A DNA stretch of 64,000 nucleotides, taken from NCBI GenBank assembly GCA_947561715.1, contig OX387201.1:129001-193000 (forward strand), read 5' to 3'. Source of the stretch: Ascidia mentula (taxonomy: Eukaryota > Chordata > Ascidiacea > Phlebobranchia > Ascidiidae). The stretch's first letter is position 1. Each line of letters starts with the position of its first letter. The translations under genes and the position numbers were made by a program. Positions 1-26,708 of the stretch are shown piece by piece. The notes beneath the pieces were generated by a model, which saw only the letters and a list, made by a program, of their open reading frames with translations, did no database searches and was not told the DNA's origin.

Positions 1-68
1 GTTGTAGGGTGTTTCCATTATTACGTTTACGCTTGGACATCTTTCATGACAACTGGTCGTTTCCACAG

Positions 69-2596
69 CTACCCCCCCACCCCCGACCACCACAAGCCCC
101 CCCAAACCCAACCAGGGGGTCAACTACGCCGACATTCTAAACAGAACTCTATATTTCCTCGAGGCCCAAAAGTAAGCGGAGCGGAACGATTTGTTTTAAT
201 CTGGAAAAAGTGAGAATTTTTATCCTAATATCCTGCAGGTCTGGATTAATTGGAAACAGCCGGTTGCCATGGAGATCAACATCCGGGATGACGGACGGAG
301 AAGATATGAATCTAGATTTGACGAAAGGTTTTTACACAGGTAACATCGCAACATCCCCCGGTGCGTGTTTGAGAATAATTTGTTTTCATGAAGTTTTTTA
401 ACATTCAGGTCCAGGTCACGTAAAGTTCAACCTCCCGATATTTTATTCCATGACGATGTTGGCCTGGAGTTTATACGAATACGAAGACGCTTTCATTACA
501 AGTGGACTTTACAACAGAGCTTACAACCTCCTGAAGTGGGGAATCACCTACGTAGAGAACTGTCATATGATATCTATGAATAGGTACGTCACCAGTTGCT
601 TGGTAACGTGGCGGCTAATTGTTCAAATTCTGAATCGCAGAACGTGGATCGCCGGTCAGGTGGGGGATCCCCAACAGGACGCCACCGTGTGGGACATCCC
701 CGAAAGAATGAATTACACGCGCAAAACTCACGTATTGACTCCGGAAACCCCCGGAAGTGAGATAGCTGGAGAGATGGCGGCTGCTCTTGCTTCCGCTTCC
801 ATCGTCTTCTCGGCTCGAGGTTCGTTGCCACAACATTGTATCAAGGTTTGCTGCCGGCTGCCACGAAAGGACAAAGTTCAATTTACGTGTTTTTTGTTTG
901 TTTATTATTTATTTACATGCAGAACCTCGTTGGTCGCAGCAACTTTTCAACCGGTCTTATTTCATTTACACCCGCATTGCCACAAGAGAGCAAGGGAAAT
1001 ATACGGATGAAATTCCATCAGCGGAAGTCGAATACCCGTAAGTTGGCGTACGTGATGACGTATATATGACGTAAGTAAGTGACGTATTGTATAGATCGTC
1101 AGGATACTTTGATGAACTTGGTTGGGCGGCTGCATGGTTGGATGAGAGAGCGAAACACCAGGTTCTCTTCCAGCAAGTTCAGGCTTATTACGACACAAAG
1201 ATGCCCACCGACTTCTCCTACGACAATAAAACGGTCAGAGCGAAGCCGTTTATTCATTAGAGTAGTTTACGATTAAACAAAGCAAAGTTCCCTTTATTTA
1301 ACAAACGGAAGCTTAGTAATTTAAAATCAATATAAAGTGAACGCGGTTTAAACTCGGATTCTCAATGCAACACAAGCTTAACGTTTCCCTCCGATCCAGA
1401 GGTTACTCCAGTGTCTGGACCTGGGTAATTCCCTAACACGACACCACGTAAGGTTTAACCATTAATTGCTTACGTCAACATGTTATTCCCGAACGATTTT
1501 TATGGCGATTCACACGAACCGAAGTGAAATTAACCCTGTTTGAAACCAGGCTGGGGTTCAACTTCTTCACTCAACCAGAAAACAAGATTTCGGTGAAATT
1601 TCAACTTTCTGTAACTGGTTGGTGACGTCAGCGGAACGAAGGAACGGATTAATTTACCTGAATTCAAAATATCCGGCCCAGTACGCAGGTAGAGGAATCC
1701 CCTGTGGCGTTGTGGCAAATCATCAGAATGCGATTGAAAGCAACAAAAAGTAGTATCTCTATGTTAAGTTAAAATTCGTCCGACGAAATTCATTTTAGGG
1801 CGCCTGTGCCATTCTATAGAAGGGGAATCACCTTAACTAACTTTTCTCACCCAGCGAACGTCGCCTTCATTCTTCTCACAACTTACAAGAGGAATCCTTC
1901 ACATTACAACGCTCGTATATGGAGAGATACGGCAGTGGAGCAGATCAACATATTGCTCGGTTCCAGAGGTCAGAGTTACGTGGTTGGCTACGGGCCCCAC
2001 TCACCCAAGCAACCCTTCCACAAAGCGAGTTCGTGTCCAGGACTCAACCAACCGTGTGGGTTCCTTTACAAAGACGTCGACGAACCAAACCCTCAGGTAA
2101 CGTTTGATGGGAGGGGGGTTAACACGGGTTAGGGTTTCCACCACATTTTCCACTGAAACCAACACGTGGTAAACCGTTGTCGCATGAATGTTTCCATGTG
2201 AAAGGGGGTAAAAATGGAAGCTTTGGAATCCTGGTGTTGTTTCTATAACAACCTTTGTAGCAATGGAGTTCACTGTTTTTCATTCTATTATGGCTCATTA
2301 CCACGTCACAATGTAAAGTTTGGATATTGTTGTAGGAGTTGATCGGTGCGTTGGTGGGAGGTCCGAGTTACAGCGGTTATTTCACCGGCAAACGAGTGAA
2401 TGTCGATCAGAACCGGGTTTCTTTGGATGGAAACGCGGCATTCCAAGCCAGCATTGCAGCTATCCTGTATCTTCAACAAACCGGACAACTCGACAACTTT
2501 GCGACGTCATTTCATGGAAACAACTTTCCTTGTGTTTTCCTGGCAACGGTCGTTTTGTTGATACATGTTGGACGGCTGAGGGCGCCATGGTGTTGA
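69..2596 (+). CDS. Glycosyl hydrolase family 9 (cellulase-like) protein, linker plus catalytic domain, 5' end outside window
   Basis: Family GH9 enzymes are (alpha/alpha)6-barrel endoglucanases that cut beta-1,4-glucan. Exons seen with matching phases: 69-171, 239-339, 409-583, 641-819, 923-1037, 1095-about 1233, 1799-2096, 2336-2596. The exon or exons between 1233 and 1799 (about 60-70 residues) were not resolved. The first exon encodes a Pro/Thr-rich linker followed by the GH9 start (NYADILNRTLYFLEAQ), so a further domain, perhaps a carbohydrate-binding module, is likely encoded upstream of the window. Family landmarks follow in order: HVKFNLP, TTMLAW-like MTMLAWSLYEYE, AGQVGD, GEMAAALASASIVF, SSGYFDELGWAAAWL, YVVGYGPHSPKQPFHKASSC, LIGALVGGPSYSGYF and a terminal AAFQASIAAIL. 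The family is clear. Activity is doubtful: the DAGD motif reads TGPG and the C-terminal catalytic Glu is Arg (see findings). The stop at 2594-2596 is the first in frame; the true C-terminus may differ. Confidence 0.85.
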
Positions 2597-4319
2597 ATTA
2601 TTTAATTGTGGGGTAATTGTTTTTCAGTTATTGTTTCAAGCGATATTATGGCGGTTTTGTGGAAGCTAAATTATTGTTCGGTTCAGAAAATTGTTTTTTT
2701 AATTTAACCACATCATCACCGTTTGACCTTTGAACGACCTTTTAGTTGGAATGATTTGGAAAATGCTTTGATTGACTTGATGGATTGTTACGCCATTAAC
2801 GTCACTTCCGAGTTGTATCCGTTTTATTTTTTTTAAAAATAAAGTCACCGACGTTCCAGGAAACCGACATCAACAAAATTTAACAAATTTATTCGAATGC
2901 GACCTCAACACGTCACCTTTTGTTAAATTCTCGAGGAAAGGAATTTAAAATTTACAACCAACTAGAATTCAACCAGTTTGAACATTTTATCATGGTTATT
3001 ACACATGCGAGGTTCAAGGGAGTTGGAAGGCTCGGTCTTTAGGTTAGTTTTTACATCATACAGCATTGCTTCCATGCCAGGGGATGAAAACTGGTGGATG
3101 ATTTCAAAAACGTTCACGAAACAATAATTTTAGTCCGATTTCCCTTCCTGATGACGTCACTAGCATGCCTGATTTATTAAATTTAGTAAAGGTTGTTTTT
3201 AGTTTAATAGAAATTGCTTTTTTGCCACTCAAAAAGTTTGCAGTTATTTAAACCTTGTTGGTTTTGCTGTCACTGCTTTCAACTGCCTGCAAAGTTCTCA
3301 CTGCTACAACATTGACACAAACAAATGTATTTAAGGCCGCATCTCACAATTAAATCCTAAAAATTGAGTTTTAAAAGTCATTTGTCATCGTGCACCTGGT
3401 TACAGTTTCTCTTGTTTGCCAAAAACAATTGCCGGGTCTGATGACTCATGAAGGGGGACTACTATTGCTGAACAGAAAAAAAATTGATTGCAGCTGCATT
3501 AAGACAGCACATTGGGGGGTTTTGCAAAGGCTAACTGCTAAATTGTCAGTCCTAGGGGGTGTACAAACAGCCCTGGGAGGGCCCCAAAACAGTTACAAGA
3601 CATCTAATTCTGATTGCATTGTGTAGAGGAGGGGTGACTTCCCTTAATCGCAAATGGAGGTAACTTTCTGTGATTCATTTTTTCACAAAACAAACCTACA
3701 CTTTTTTTCTGCTTTTTTAGACAAAATAATGGCCAACAGAGGGTCAAAATGCCCCCGGGGGAGCGGTTAAAGTAGTTATATCGAATAAAATTTTGACCGG
3801 AATTCCTAGACAAGGGTCGGGACTAACAGAAAATCACAAATTTACCATACTTTCTGTGATTCATTTTTCCACAAAATCCACCTCAATATGTTGGTAGTTT
3901 TTCAGCTACATGTACAACAGCACCCTCTACCAATTTACTGCCTGACTAATGACCCTGAAAACCATAGTAAAACCGCCCCAAACACGATGAAATTCGCCCT
4001 GGCAACAGCTTGTTCATCTGCGCTATTTCAACCAAAACACTGGCGCCCATGCATGACCCATTGCATTGTTACACATAATTTTACTCTGTTACGCAGGATT
4101 TCGAGAAGGGCATTTCCCAACCAAGAAAGTCTTTTCCATAGAAATACAGAGATGCGGCCCTAAACAGGAATTAACGAATTGTTATCCACGAATGCAACAG
4201 AAAGCGTTGAAATACAAAGATCAAGAAGTCTCCCGAAAACGGAAGTTTGAATATTTACATACAGAAATTTGGTTTCCGGCTAAACCAAAAAAAGATGATA
4301 ATTGTTGGGTCGGAATTCA
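2597..4319. other. Intergenic region between two convergent genes
   Basis: Apart from the polyadenylation signal I see no gene-like reading frame here. The stretch lies between the 3' end of the GH9-like gene (+) and the 3' end of the LDLa receptor gene (-), so it holds the 3' UTRs of both. Confidence 0.5.
2838..2843 (+). promoter_or_regulatory. Likely polyadenylation signal (AATAAA) of the GH9-like gene
   Basis: AATAAA lies about 240 bases after the proposed stop codon. It is the first canonical hexamer downstream on this strand. Assignment to the gene is inferred from position. Confidence 0.5.
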
Positions 4320-7300
4320 TCAACCAACTATCTCAATCCCTCCATCACCTTCCTGCTCAGCATGGGGGTTGTATCTAACACATAAATCAGACGAACGACT
4401 CCTTGATGTACGTAATGATGATATTTTGGAAACGAGCCATTCCTTTATCTTTGACAATCGCTCTTCCAATGCTTTGGAGTAGAGCAAGGGGTTGAGGGCG
4501 CTGTTGATTGGAAGCAACAGACAAGCACTCAACACATAAGCGTCTCCTGGCATCTTCACTCCTCCTACACTCAAAAATCCCATCACACAAATTGGAATCC
4601 AGCAACAAAAGTCGGTCAAAATCAACCTGGTGATTCTCTTCTGCATCTTGGAGCTGACATCAGTGCTTCTGGATCCTTTCATGCGGTTGCTTCGCTTGTA
4701 AATAAGAAAGTAAGCAACCACCATGTAAACGAACATGAGGAAGTTGATTGTGATGAGGAATGTTGAATATTCCCAAGCAAACTCATTGGTTGTTGCAAAC
4801 AAACGTGGCATACAGACGCTCGTTTCACCATAATATCCGAACTCTCCCTTGATAGAGTTACGTGGAAAGGCGTTTTCAATTGTACGTTTAACATCGTACC
4901 AAGACTCTGGCTCCGATATGGAAATTCTTTGCGCAAGTAACGACATGTTTTCTCTTGACACGAAATCGGTTTCATAAATGTTGTTTGGGAACCAAACATC
5001 AGCTGCGAAGTACTCGGAAGTTGCGTTGAGCAAAGGAACGGTTGCCAACAAAATAGCCAACATCCAACAAGACAATTCAGCAATCACAGTTTTAGTAACA
5101 CTGACATTTCGCATGAGGAAAGGTTTAAAGGCCGATATCAGGCGAAATGTGGTCATAGCAGTCATAGTGAAAGCTGATGCTTCTGATGATACAACTGCAA
5201 GTGCTCCAAGTCCTGAACACAAGCTACTTGATCTCCATTCTTTATCAAACAAACAATAAGATCCAGAATATCTAGTCCCTTGTATTATGATTGCCAGCAG
5301 ATAAACTCCCATGAGAAGGTCAGACACGCAGAGGTTGAGAATAAAAACGCTTGTATTAATAAACAAATTCTGGTCATTGCCAGCTTGTTTTAAGTCACGT
5401 GTGGTTGTAACGAATACAAACGAATTCCCTCCCAGTGCTAAGATGCCTGTCACCCAGAAGATACCTCGATAAACTGGGTTTGCGATCAATTCGTTGACGT
5501 CTGCAAATGCGTTTCCAGCCAAATTAACACATTCGTCACTTCCGTCTGAGCAGTCGTTAATTCCGTTCTGTACAAGTTTCATTTCAACTGACAAAGGTTG
5601 TTCATTTGTGCAATAAAACCTGGTATTTTCACAATGACATATGCTTTCATCAGATACGTCATCGCAGTCGATTATTCCGTCACAAACATGATTTCTATCA
5701 ATGGAAATCTTTCCTTTACTTCTGCAGTAGTAGCGGGTATTGTTGCAAAGTTCCAGATATTCGTCTGATTTGTCGTCGCAATCAATTATTCCATTACAGA
5801 CTCTTTGTTTATCTATGTCAATCTTTCCTTCTTTGAAACATTTAAACCTGTTCGGACACAAAGCTTCCCCGAAAACTATTAAATAGTCTTCGACAGATCC
5901 ATCACACCACATGGGATAGTAAAGATGTGCCTGGTTCCTACCAAATCTTCTAAAAAACGATTTCATAGCTCTCTCACACAACGATTCGTTGCCCTGGTTT
6001 TCCTGTGTGAAAATGTTGTCATCTGCTACACACTCACTTTGCACTGATGCTGTCCCAGTTGAACAGTATTTTGTGTTAGTTTGGTTGACACATTGTACAC
6101 TTGTGTTACACAACACCTTATCTTGGTCCACACATGTAGAACTGTCCTTACAATGCATTTGGTTCTGGGGACAATCTCCTCGTATATCGCGACACAATGT
6201 TTGATTTTCACACAAACATTCATCTGACATATCAAAGCAATCCACAACACCGTCACAAACTTGCTTGCTTGAAACTATCAGCTTTCTGTCCAAACACTGG
6301 AAACATCTAAACTGTCCATTGAGGAAACAAATATCAGAACTGTCAGAACATTGAGCCACTGAATCGTAGACGTTGGTTTGAGGTAAAACACAAACACCTT
6401 TTCTTGATGATCCAGAACATTTAAATCCAAACCCATGTTGAACTTCGTCACTTTTGTCCTTGCAGCCATCAATAGCTTGCCCGTCACAAAAATATTCTCT
6501 TGCAATAAGTTGTTGATTTTCACAGAAAAATAAGTTTTCGCAGGATTTGCTGCATGTTGAAGTTGTACAAACCACTTTAAGAACTTCACAATTATTAACA
6601 TCAGTAGCGCACGTTTTACTAACAACTTCATTGCACGTAAATGGATCTGTTGTATGTATGAGATTTCTTGCTTCCTTTTCACTTGGACAAGTTACAGTAA
6701 CCACGTGACAAGATTGACATGTGATGTTAGAAACTGAACAAACTTCGTCAGTTCCATCAACACAATCTACGTATGTATCATTTATCCAGCTAAAAGGTAT
6801 ACATCTACCGTCTGGTGAGCATTGCGTGTTATTTGGATTACATGGACATCTGGCGTAAGTACCAGAACAGTTGCAAGTATAATGTGTCTCATCACTTCCA
6901 TCAATACAGTCAGGTTTTCCGTCACACAACAAAGATCGATCAATGCAATTTAAATCCTTTCCAATGCACTGTTTCAATCCAACACACGCGCATTTAAACT
7001 TATCCGCTGGACATGTGCCGTTAACCTCATCACTCCAATCTCCGCAGTGATTGAACCCATCGCATTGCCAAGATTTACTGATGCAACCCCACCCTGACGT
7101 ACAGTTTTTAGTTTTGTAACAAGGACACTCAAACTTATCCGCTGGACATGTGCAGTTAACCTCATCACTTCAATCTCCGCAGTTATTATATCCATCGCAT
7201 TGCGAAGTTTTATGCAAGCATCCGCTACTTCCAGGACATGTTGTATGAAAACAATCGCACTGGAATTTACCATCAGGACAACTCTCAACTAACTCATCAC

Positions 7301-7700
7301 TCCAATCTCCACAGTTGTTGTCTCCTTGATTCACCAACTTCGTTTCAATACATCCTGCTTGATTCGATCCACATTTACCGATCTTATGGCAAGCACATTC
7401 GAACATGGACGAGGGACAAGTGCAGTTGGGATCAAAATACGGAGCTTCACAAACCGGTAGATTTTCTTCTCCTGTTATACAAGAGCCCGGGATAAGTTGA
7501 GGCAAAAAGTGTATTTTCAAGACATTATTGTCCTATGTTTTAATTGCCAATCCGGGAAAGTCCCCAGGAAAGAAGCTGATGGTTTTCTAATATCAACTGC
7601 ACTTACTTGTGATGGGAAGAGGAGCCAGACTTGTGTCCTCACCCGGACATTCACCTTCCGCCCATCCGATCAACACAAATATCAACAATAACTTCAACAT
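4320..7700 (-). CDS. LDL-recept-A repeat G-protein coupled receptor, interrupted by one in-frame TGA
   Basis: Two exons: 7607-7700, with a start codon and hydrophobic signal peptide (MLKLLLIFVLIGWAEG), and 7471-4320, joined by a 135-base GT-AG intron in matching phase. The ectodomain has roughly ten LDLa-like repeats, recognisable by six-cysteine spacing and the Ca-binding CDG..DC.D.SDE pattern. A rhodopsin-like 7TM domain follows: TM1 near GNSFVFV, TM2 with NLCVSDLLMG, TM3 with the ECL1 cysteine, TM6 with FCCWIPICVMGF, and TM7 with NSALNPLLYS. The 7TM part has no intron. Overall it resembles LDLa-rich receptors such as snail GRL101, but I see no leucine-rich repeats. Codon TGA at 7172-7170 replaces the Trp of a GDWSDE motif; the frame is otherwise open from 7520 to 4320. 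It may be a pseudogene, a null allele or a sequence error. A shorter product could start downstream, but it would lack the signal peptide. Ligand unknown. Confidence 0.8.
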
Positions 7701-8465
7701 TTTTACGATTTCTGTATTTCGATTTCTGCATAAAATTACGCATGAGTAAGTACAAGACGGAGGAAATTCGCTCCTCGTGTTATTCGCACAAAACTACCAA
7801 CCAGTGAAATAAATCTCCGCCCACCTTTAACGTGTGATAGTATTTGTGTATTTCTGTTATGAACGAAGTTGTTTGAGGTTTGCTTCATCACCACATGGGT
7901 GGACCCACAACATTTATCTAGGGGGCGGTTACTAAAAAATTCACTGTGACGCAACAATAGAGATTCTATCGCTGGACGATTAGATACCCACGCATGCCCC
8001 AGATAAATCACGCTAGTGATGAACGAAATTCAGCCTTAAAACAACCCGGTCACTGCAGCGTCGTTTACAGGTTTATACTCTGGGGTTGGGGGGAATCTCC
8101 AATAGTTTAGTTAAAGTCCCATGAAAAAGTTTTACTCCAGCCGATGGCATAACCCACAAAATATTGCGAACATTTTAAGATTACTTTTATGACAAATATA
8201 AAAAAACTGCAAGGTCATCGTTGAATGTTTGATTGAAATAATTAATTACCTTTATTTTAAATTTCAACCTGTTATTAAACTGACTAAAACTCCTCAGTGA
8301 TCAAATCAAACTGAGCAACCTTTGCTCACCGCTTGTACGTATAAGTGGGCATAAGAAAGCTACCCGAGTCTTCATGTGAACGTGCACCGCAATTTGCTGG
8401 CGAACAATGCAGGGGAATTCTGTTGAGTTTGACTAAAAATGAATTTTGTTGGGAAATTCCGCACG
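7701..8465. other. Upstream region of the LDLa receptor gene, nothing else recognised
   Basis: This is the region 5' of the receptor start codon at 7700 on the minus strand, so it probably holds the promoter. No convincing coding sequence, RNA gene or repeat was seen. Confidence 0.4.
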
Positions 8466-8683
8466 TCATCCCGCAATATCAATCACTTTACCTCCATCCT
8501 GCTCAGCACTGGGGTTTGCGTTAAAACGCTTCCTGGATGCTGACAAGTAAGCCCGTGAACAATTCAAGAATTCGAATGCGCTTTGCTCAATTGTTCCTCC
8601 CGTCGGCAAGAGGAACGACTGAACGCTCAATCCATCCAAAGGAATTGCATAGCTTTCAATTCTCTTCGAGAACAGACAAATGC
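8466..8683 (-). pseudogene. Decayed C-terminal fragment of a second LDLa-receptor-like 7TM gene
   Basis: An open frame on the minus strand ends in NPSAEQDGGKVIDIAG and a stop. The intact neighbour ends in NPHAEQEGDGGIEIVG and a stop. About 35 residues upstream, LSVQSFLLP matches the TM7 start LSACLLLP of the neighbour. The segment between has lost the NPLLY motif, so the piece is too diverged to form a working TM7. It is most simply a relic of a tandem duplicate; a short exon of a diverged live gene cannot be excluded. Confidence 0.45.
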
Positions 8684-9870
8684 ATCAGGTTATAAATTGT
8701 GTTGCATTGCATCAGATAAACCAGGGTTGTCCAACACCTGACCCTGGGTGTTGAGAACATTTCAGGAACATTCAAAAAGTTTGTGCGCAGATTCATGAAA
8801 CATGTGTGCCACCCTTTCCATGACAACGCTCCTGAATCGAACAACGATGCGTCATACGTCAATCTACAAATACTGCTTACTAAGTATAAAAAATGTTATC
8901 CACACACCATGCAACAATCAAACACATCAACGGTTTTTCATAAAAATGGAAAAGTCGTGAGAGCTGCAGAACGGGTGTACATTGTTTCGACCTGTAAGGG
9001 CTCATCAGTGCAGCTGTTGACTGTGCCTTTCTTTGCAGCTGGTGTTTGGTCATAGTGCGCTCCACGGTGGTTCGTCTCTGTTGTTTGGTACCCAACGGAT
9101 CGACGTTGTCCGAAAGGTACCACAAAGCGGAAATCAGTGTGCCCGCTAGTGTAAAAGCTAACACAGTGCCACAGTCAACAGATGCACTGATAAGACCTTA
9201 CAGGTTCCACAGTTAAAAGTCATGGATAATCGGGTTTGCGAATTCGCTCGATGATCAACCCGGGTTCGGAAATTGCTTTTTGGCGCGGTTTACCTGAAGA
9301 AATCCGCTTGGTGACGTGAAGGATTTCCAACATTCAGTCATGATCAGTGCTGGTTTAAATCCCTGCTGGCCCTGATAATATGCTTTCTATTGAATATGAC
9401 ATCAAAATATTTTCCACCTCCACAACAAGCAACAGACGACTTCGGTTACTCGTCATGTTGCAAAACAAAACGAACACACGTCACAATCTGCTTTGTTCAA
9501 ACAAAATATCAGCGTAAATATTTACAAAAAAATGTTTCGAATAAATCCCAAGAAAAGACAAATTTGAACCGGGAGCTTGAAACTTATGACGTAAATGCTA
9601 ATGTTGCGGTTCGCAGTTCTTTGTCAAGTGCGGGGTTTACTACACCATTGTTAACGTTGCCTGACAAAATGACCAAAGCACAAAACCTATATTTCCAGCA
9701 AACTTTATACAACATCGTTGCACGATTATAATAATGGAAACATTTCAACAAATATGACAAGCAGGGATCGGTAATTTCAGAAAGTTTGCATTGTTTTATA
9801 TATTTGTTATGGAACGTATGCAGGTTTGGGACCGAATCAAGTCCATCACGTCAAAAATTCAATTAAAAAA
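8684..9870. other. Intergenic, possibly the decayed body of the second receptor copy
   Basis: This stretch separates the two receptor-derived fragments. In the intact gene the corresponding positions are only about 270 bases apart, so this spacer is new sequence, an intron or an insertion. Its open frames are short, and I could not recognise a domain in them. Confidence 0.35.
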
Positions 9871-9999
9871 ATTGGAATCCAGCAACAAAAGTCGGTCAAA
9901 ATCAACCTGGTGATTCTCTTCTGCATCTTGGAGCTGACATCAGTGCTTCTGGATCCTTTCATGCGGTTGCTTCGCTTGTATATAAGAAAATAAGCAACT
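9871..9999 (-). pseudogene. 129-bp duplicate of the TM5-TM6 region of the LDLa receptor gene
   Basis: Bases 9871-9999 match 4591-4719 at a constant offset of 5,280 with about three differences. The encoded segment (ICL3 through the start of TM6, including RSNRMKGSRSTDVSSKMQKR) is identical in sequence. Flanking sequence matches only weakly on both sides. The piece carries no splice sites that would make it an exon of an intact gene. Confidence 0.75.
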
Positions 10000-10155
10000 A
10001 TCCCATGGTTAACGAATTTACAAATTCAATCCTTCCGGAACTTATTTTCACTGGACTGCTTAGACCAGGGGTAGGAAAATATGGTAAAGATTACAAACGA
10101 TTATGGTAACCGGGACAGTCCCGACCAATACAGGTGATCACTAAATATGATTGTT

Positions 10156-10161
10156 TTTATT
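10156..10161 (-). promoter_or_regulatory. Likely polyadenylation signal of the BLTP2 gene
   Basis: The minus strand reads AATAAA about 50 bases beyond the BLTP2 stop codon at 10213, inside a T/A-rich stretch. Confidence 0.5.
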
Positions 10162-10212
10162 TTATTTATGATAAGAAAAATCTGACGTCACTGTTCGACA
10201 GGAGATCTGACG

Positions 10213-26043
<15,831 letters not shown>

Positions 26044-26708
26044 TTCGGTGCTGAATACTTCAAAGGATTTATCAATAACTTTATCAATAACTTATGACAT
26101 TATCCAAGTTTTCATGTTCATTTTGTTTGCACTTTCATACAAAATAAAGGTTTTTGAAGCAACAGGGAAGTTCAAGAGAAAATTTGTAAAAAGTCCAACA
26201 TTTCCTTCAACCAGAAACAATGAAGTTGAACAACAAAAGTTCATCGGGGATTTCCCCAACTGCTGCTTCCTGGTGATGGCATGAAAAGAAAAAGAATTTG
26301 GAAACAAAGCAATTTTAGGAAACCCGTGATTAATTTACGATTGCCGATAAATCTTTTTTGTCAACTAACGCTGAGAAAACAACAACCAGCCAGAAATTCT
26401 CCCAACAATGGTTTCTGAAAATTTTAGCACTCCTATAATAGGTGCGTAAGTAGCCTAAACTCGAAGAATTAAAAAGGAAGTATTTCGTTTCGCTGTAGTT
26501 TTGAATTTGGCCAGAAAGCTTTTTAAATAATATTATTTTATTTATTTTCTCTGAATATGATCGGCTTGAGTGAGTTTGTTGTAGCGAACAAACGGAAAAG
26601 CGTCCCAGTTGAATCTCCGCGAAGCCGTCAGACGAATTTTTATTCCTTGTTTGTTTTTGATTTGTGAAAATTTGTGTGGTTCAAATTTATAGTTAGGCGT
26701 GTGAAGCT
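26044..26708. promoter_or_regulatory. Shared 665-bp intergenic region between divergent BLTP2 and HDAC genes
   Basis: BLTP2 starts at 26043 on the minus strand and the histone deacetylase at 26709 on the plus strand. No coding sequence was recognised between them. A bidirectional promoter is inferred from this arrangement; no specific core element was identified. Confidence 0.5.

Noticed and set aside
4066..4482. 138-codon plus-strand frame at the end of the LDLa receptor
   Set aside because: Its second half is the antisense shadow of the receptor C-terminus, and the first half shows no coding character.
7170..7172. TGA read as selenocysteine
   Set aside because: The site is a conserved Trp in an LDLa repeat and differs by one base from TGG in the neighbouring repeat. 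LDLa domains are not selenoproteins, and no SECIS element was looked for or expected.
9390..9731. 113-codon plus-strand frame near the receptor relics
   Set aside because: No domain or splice support, and composition like the surrounding noncoding DNA.
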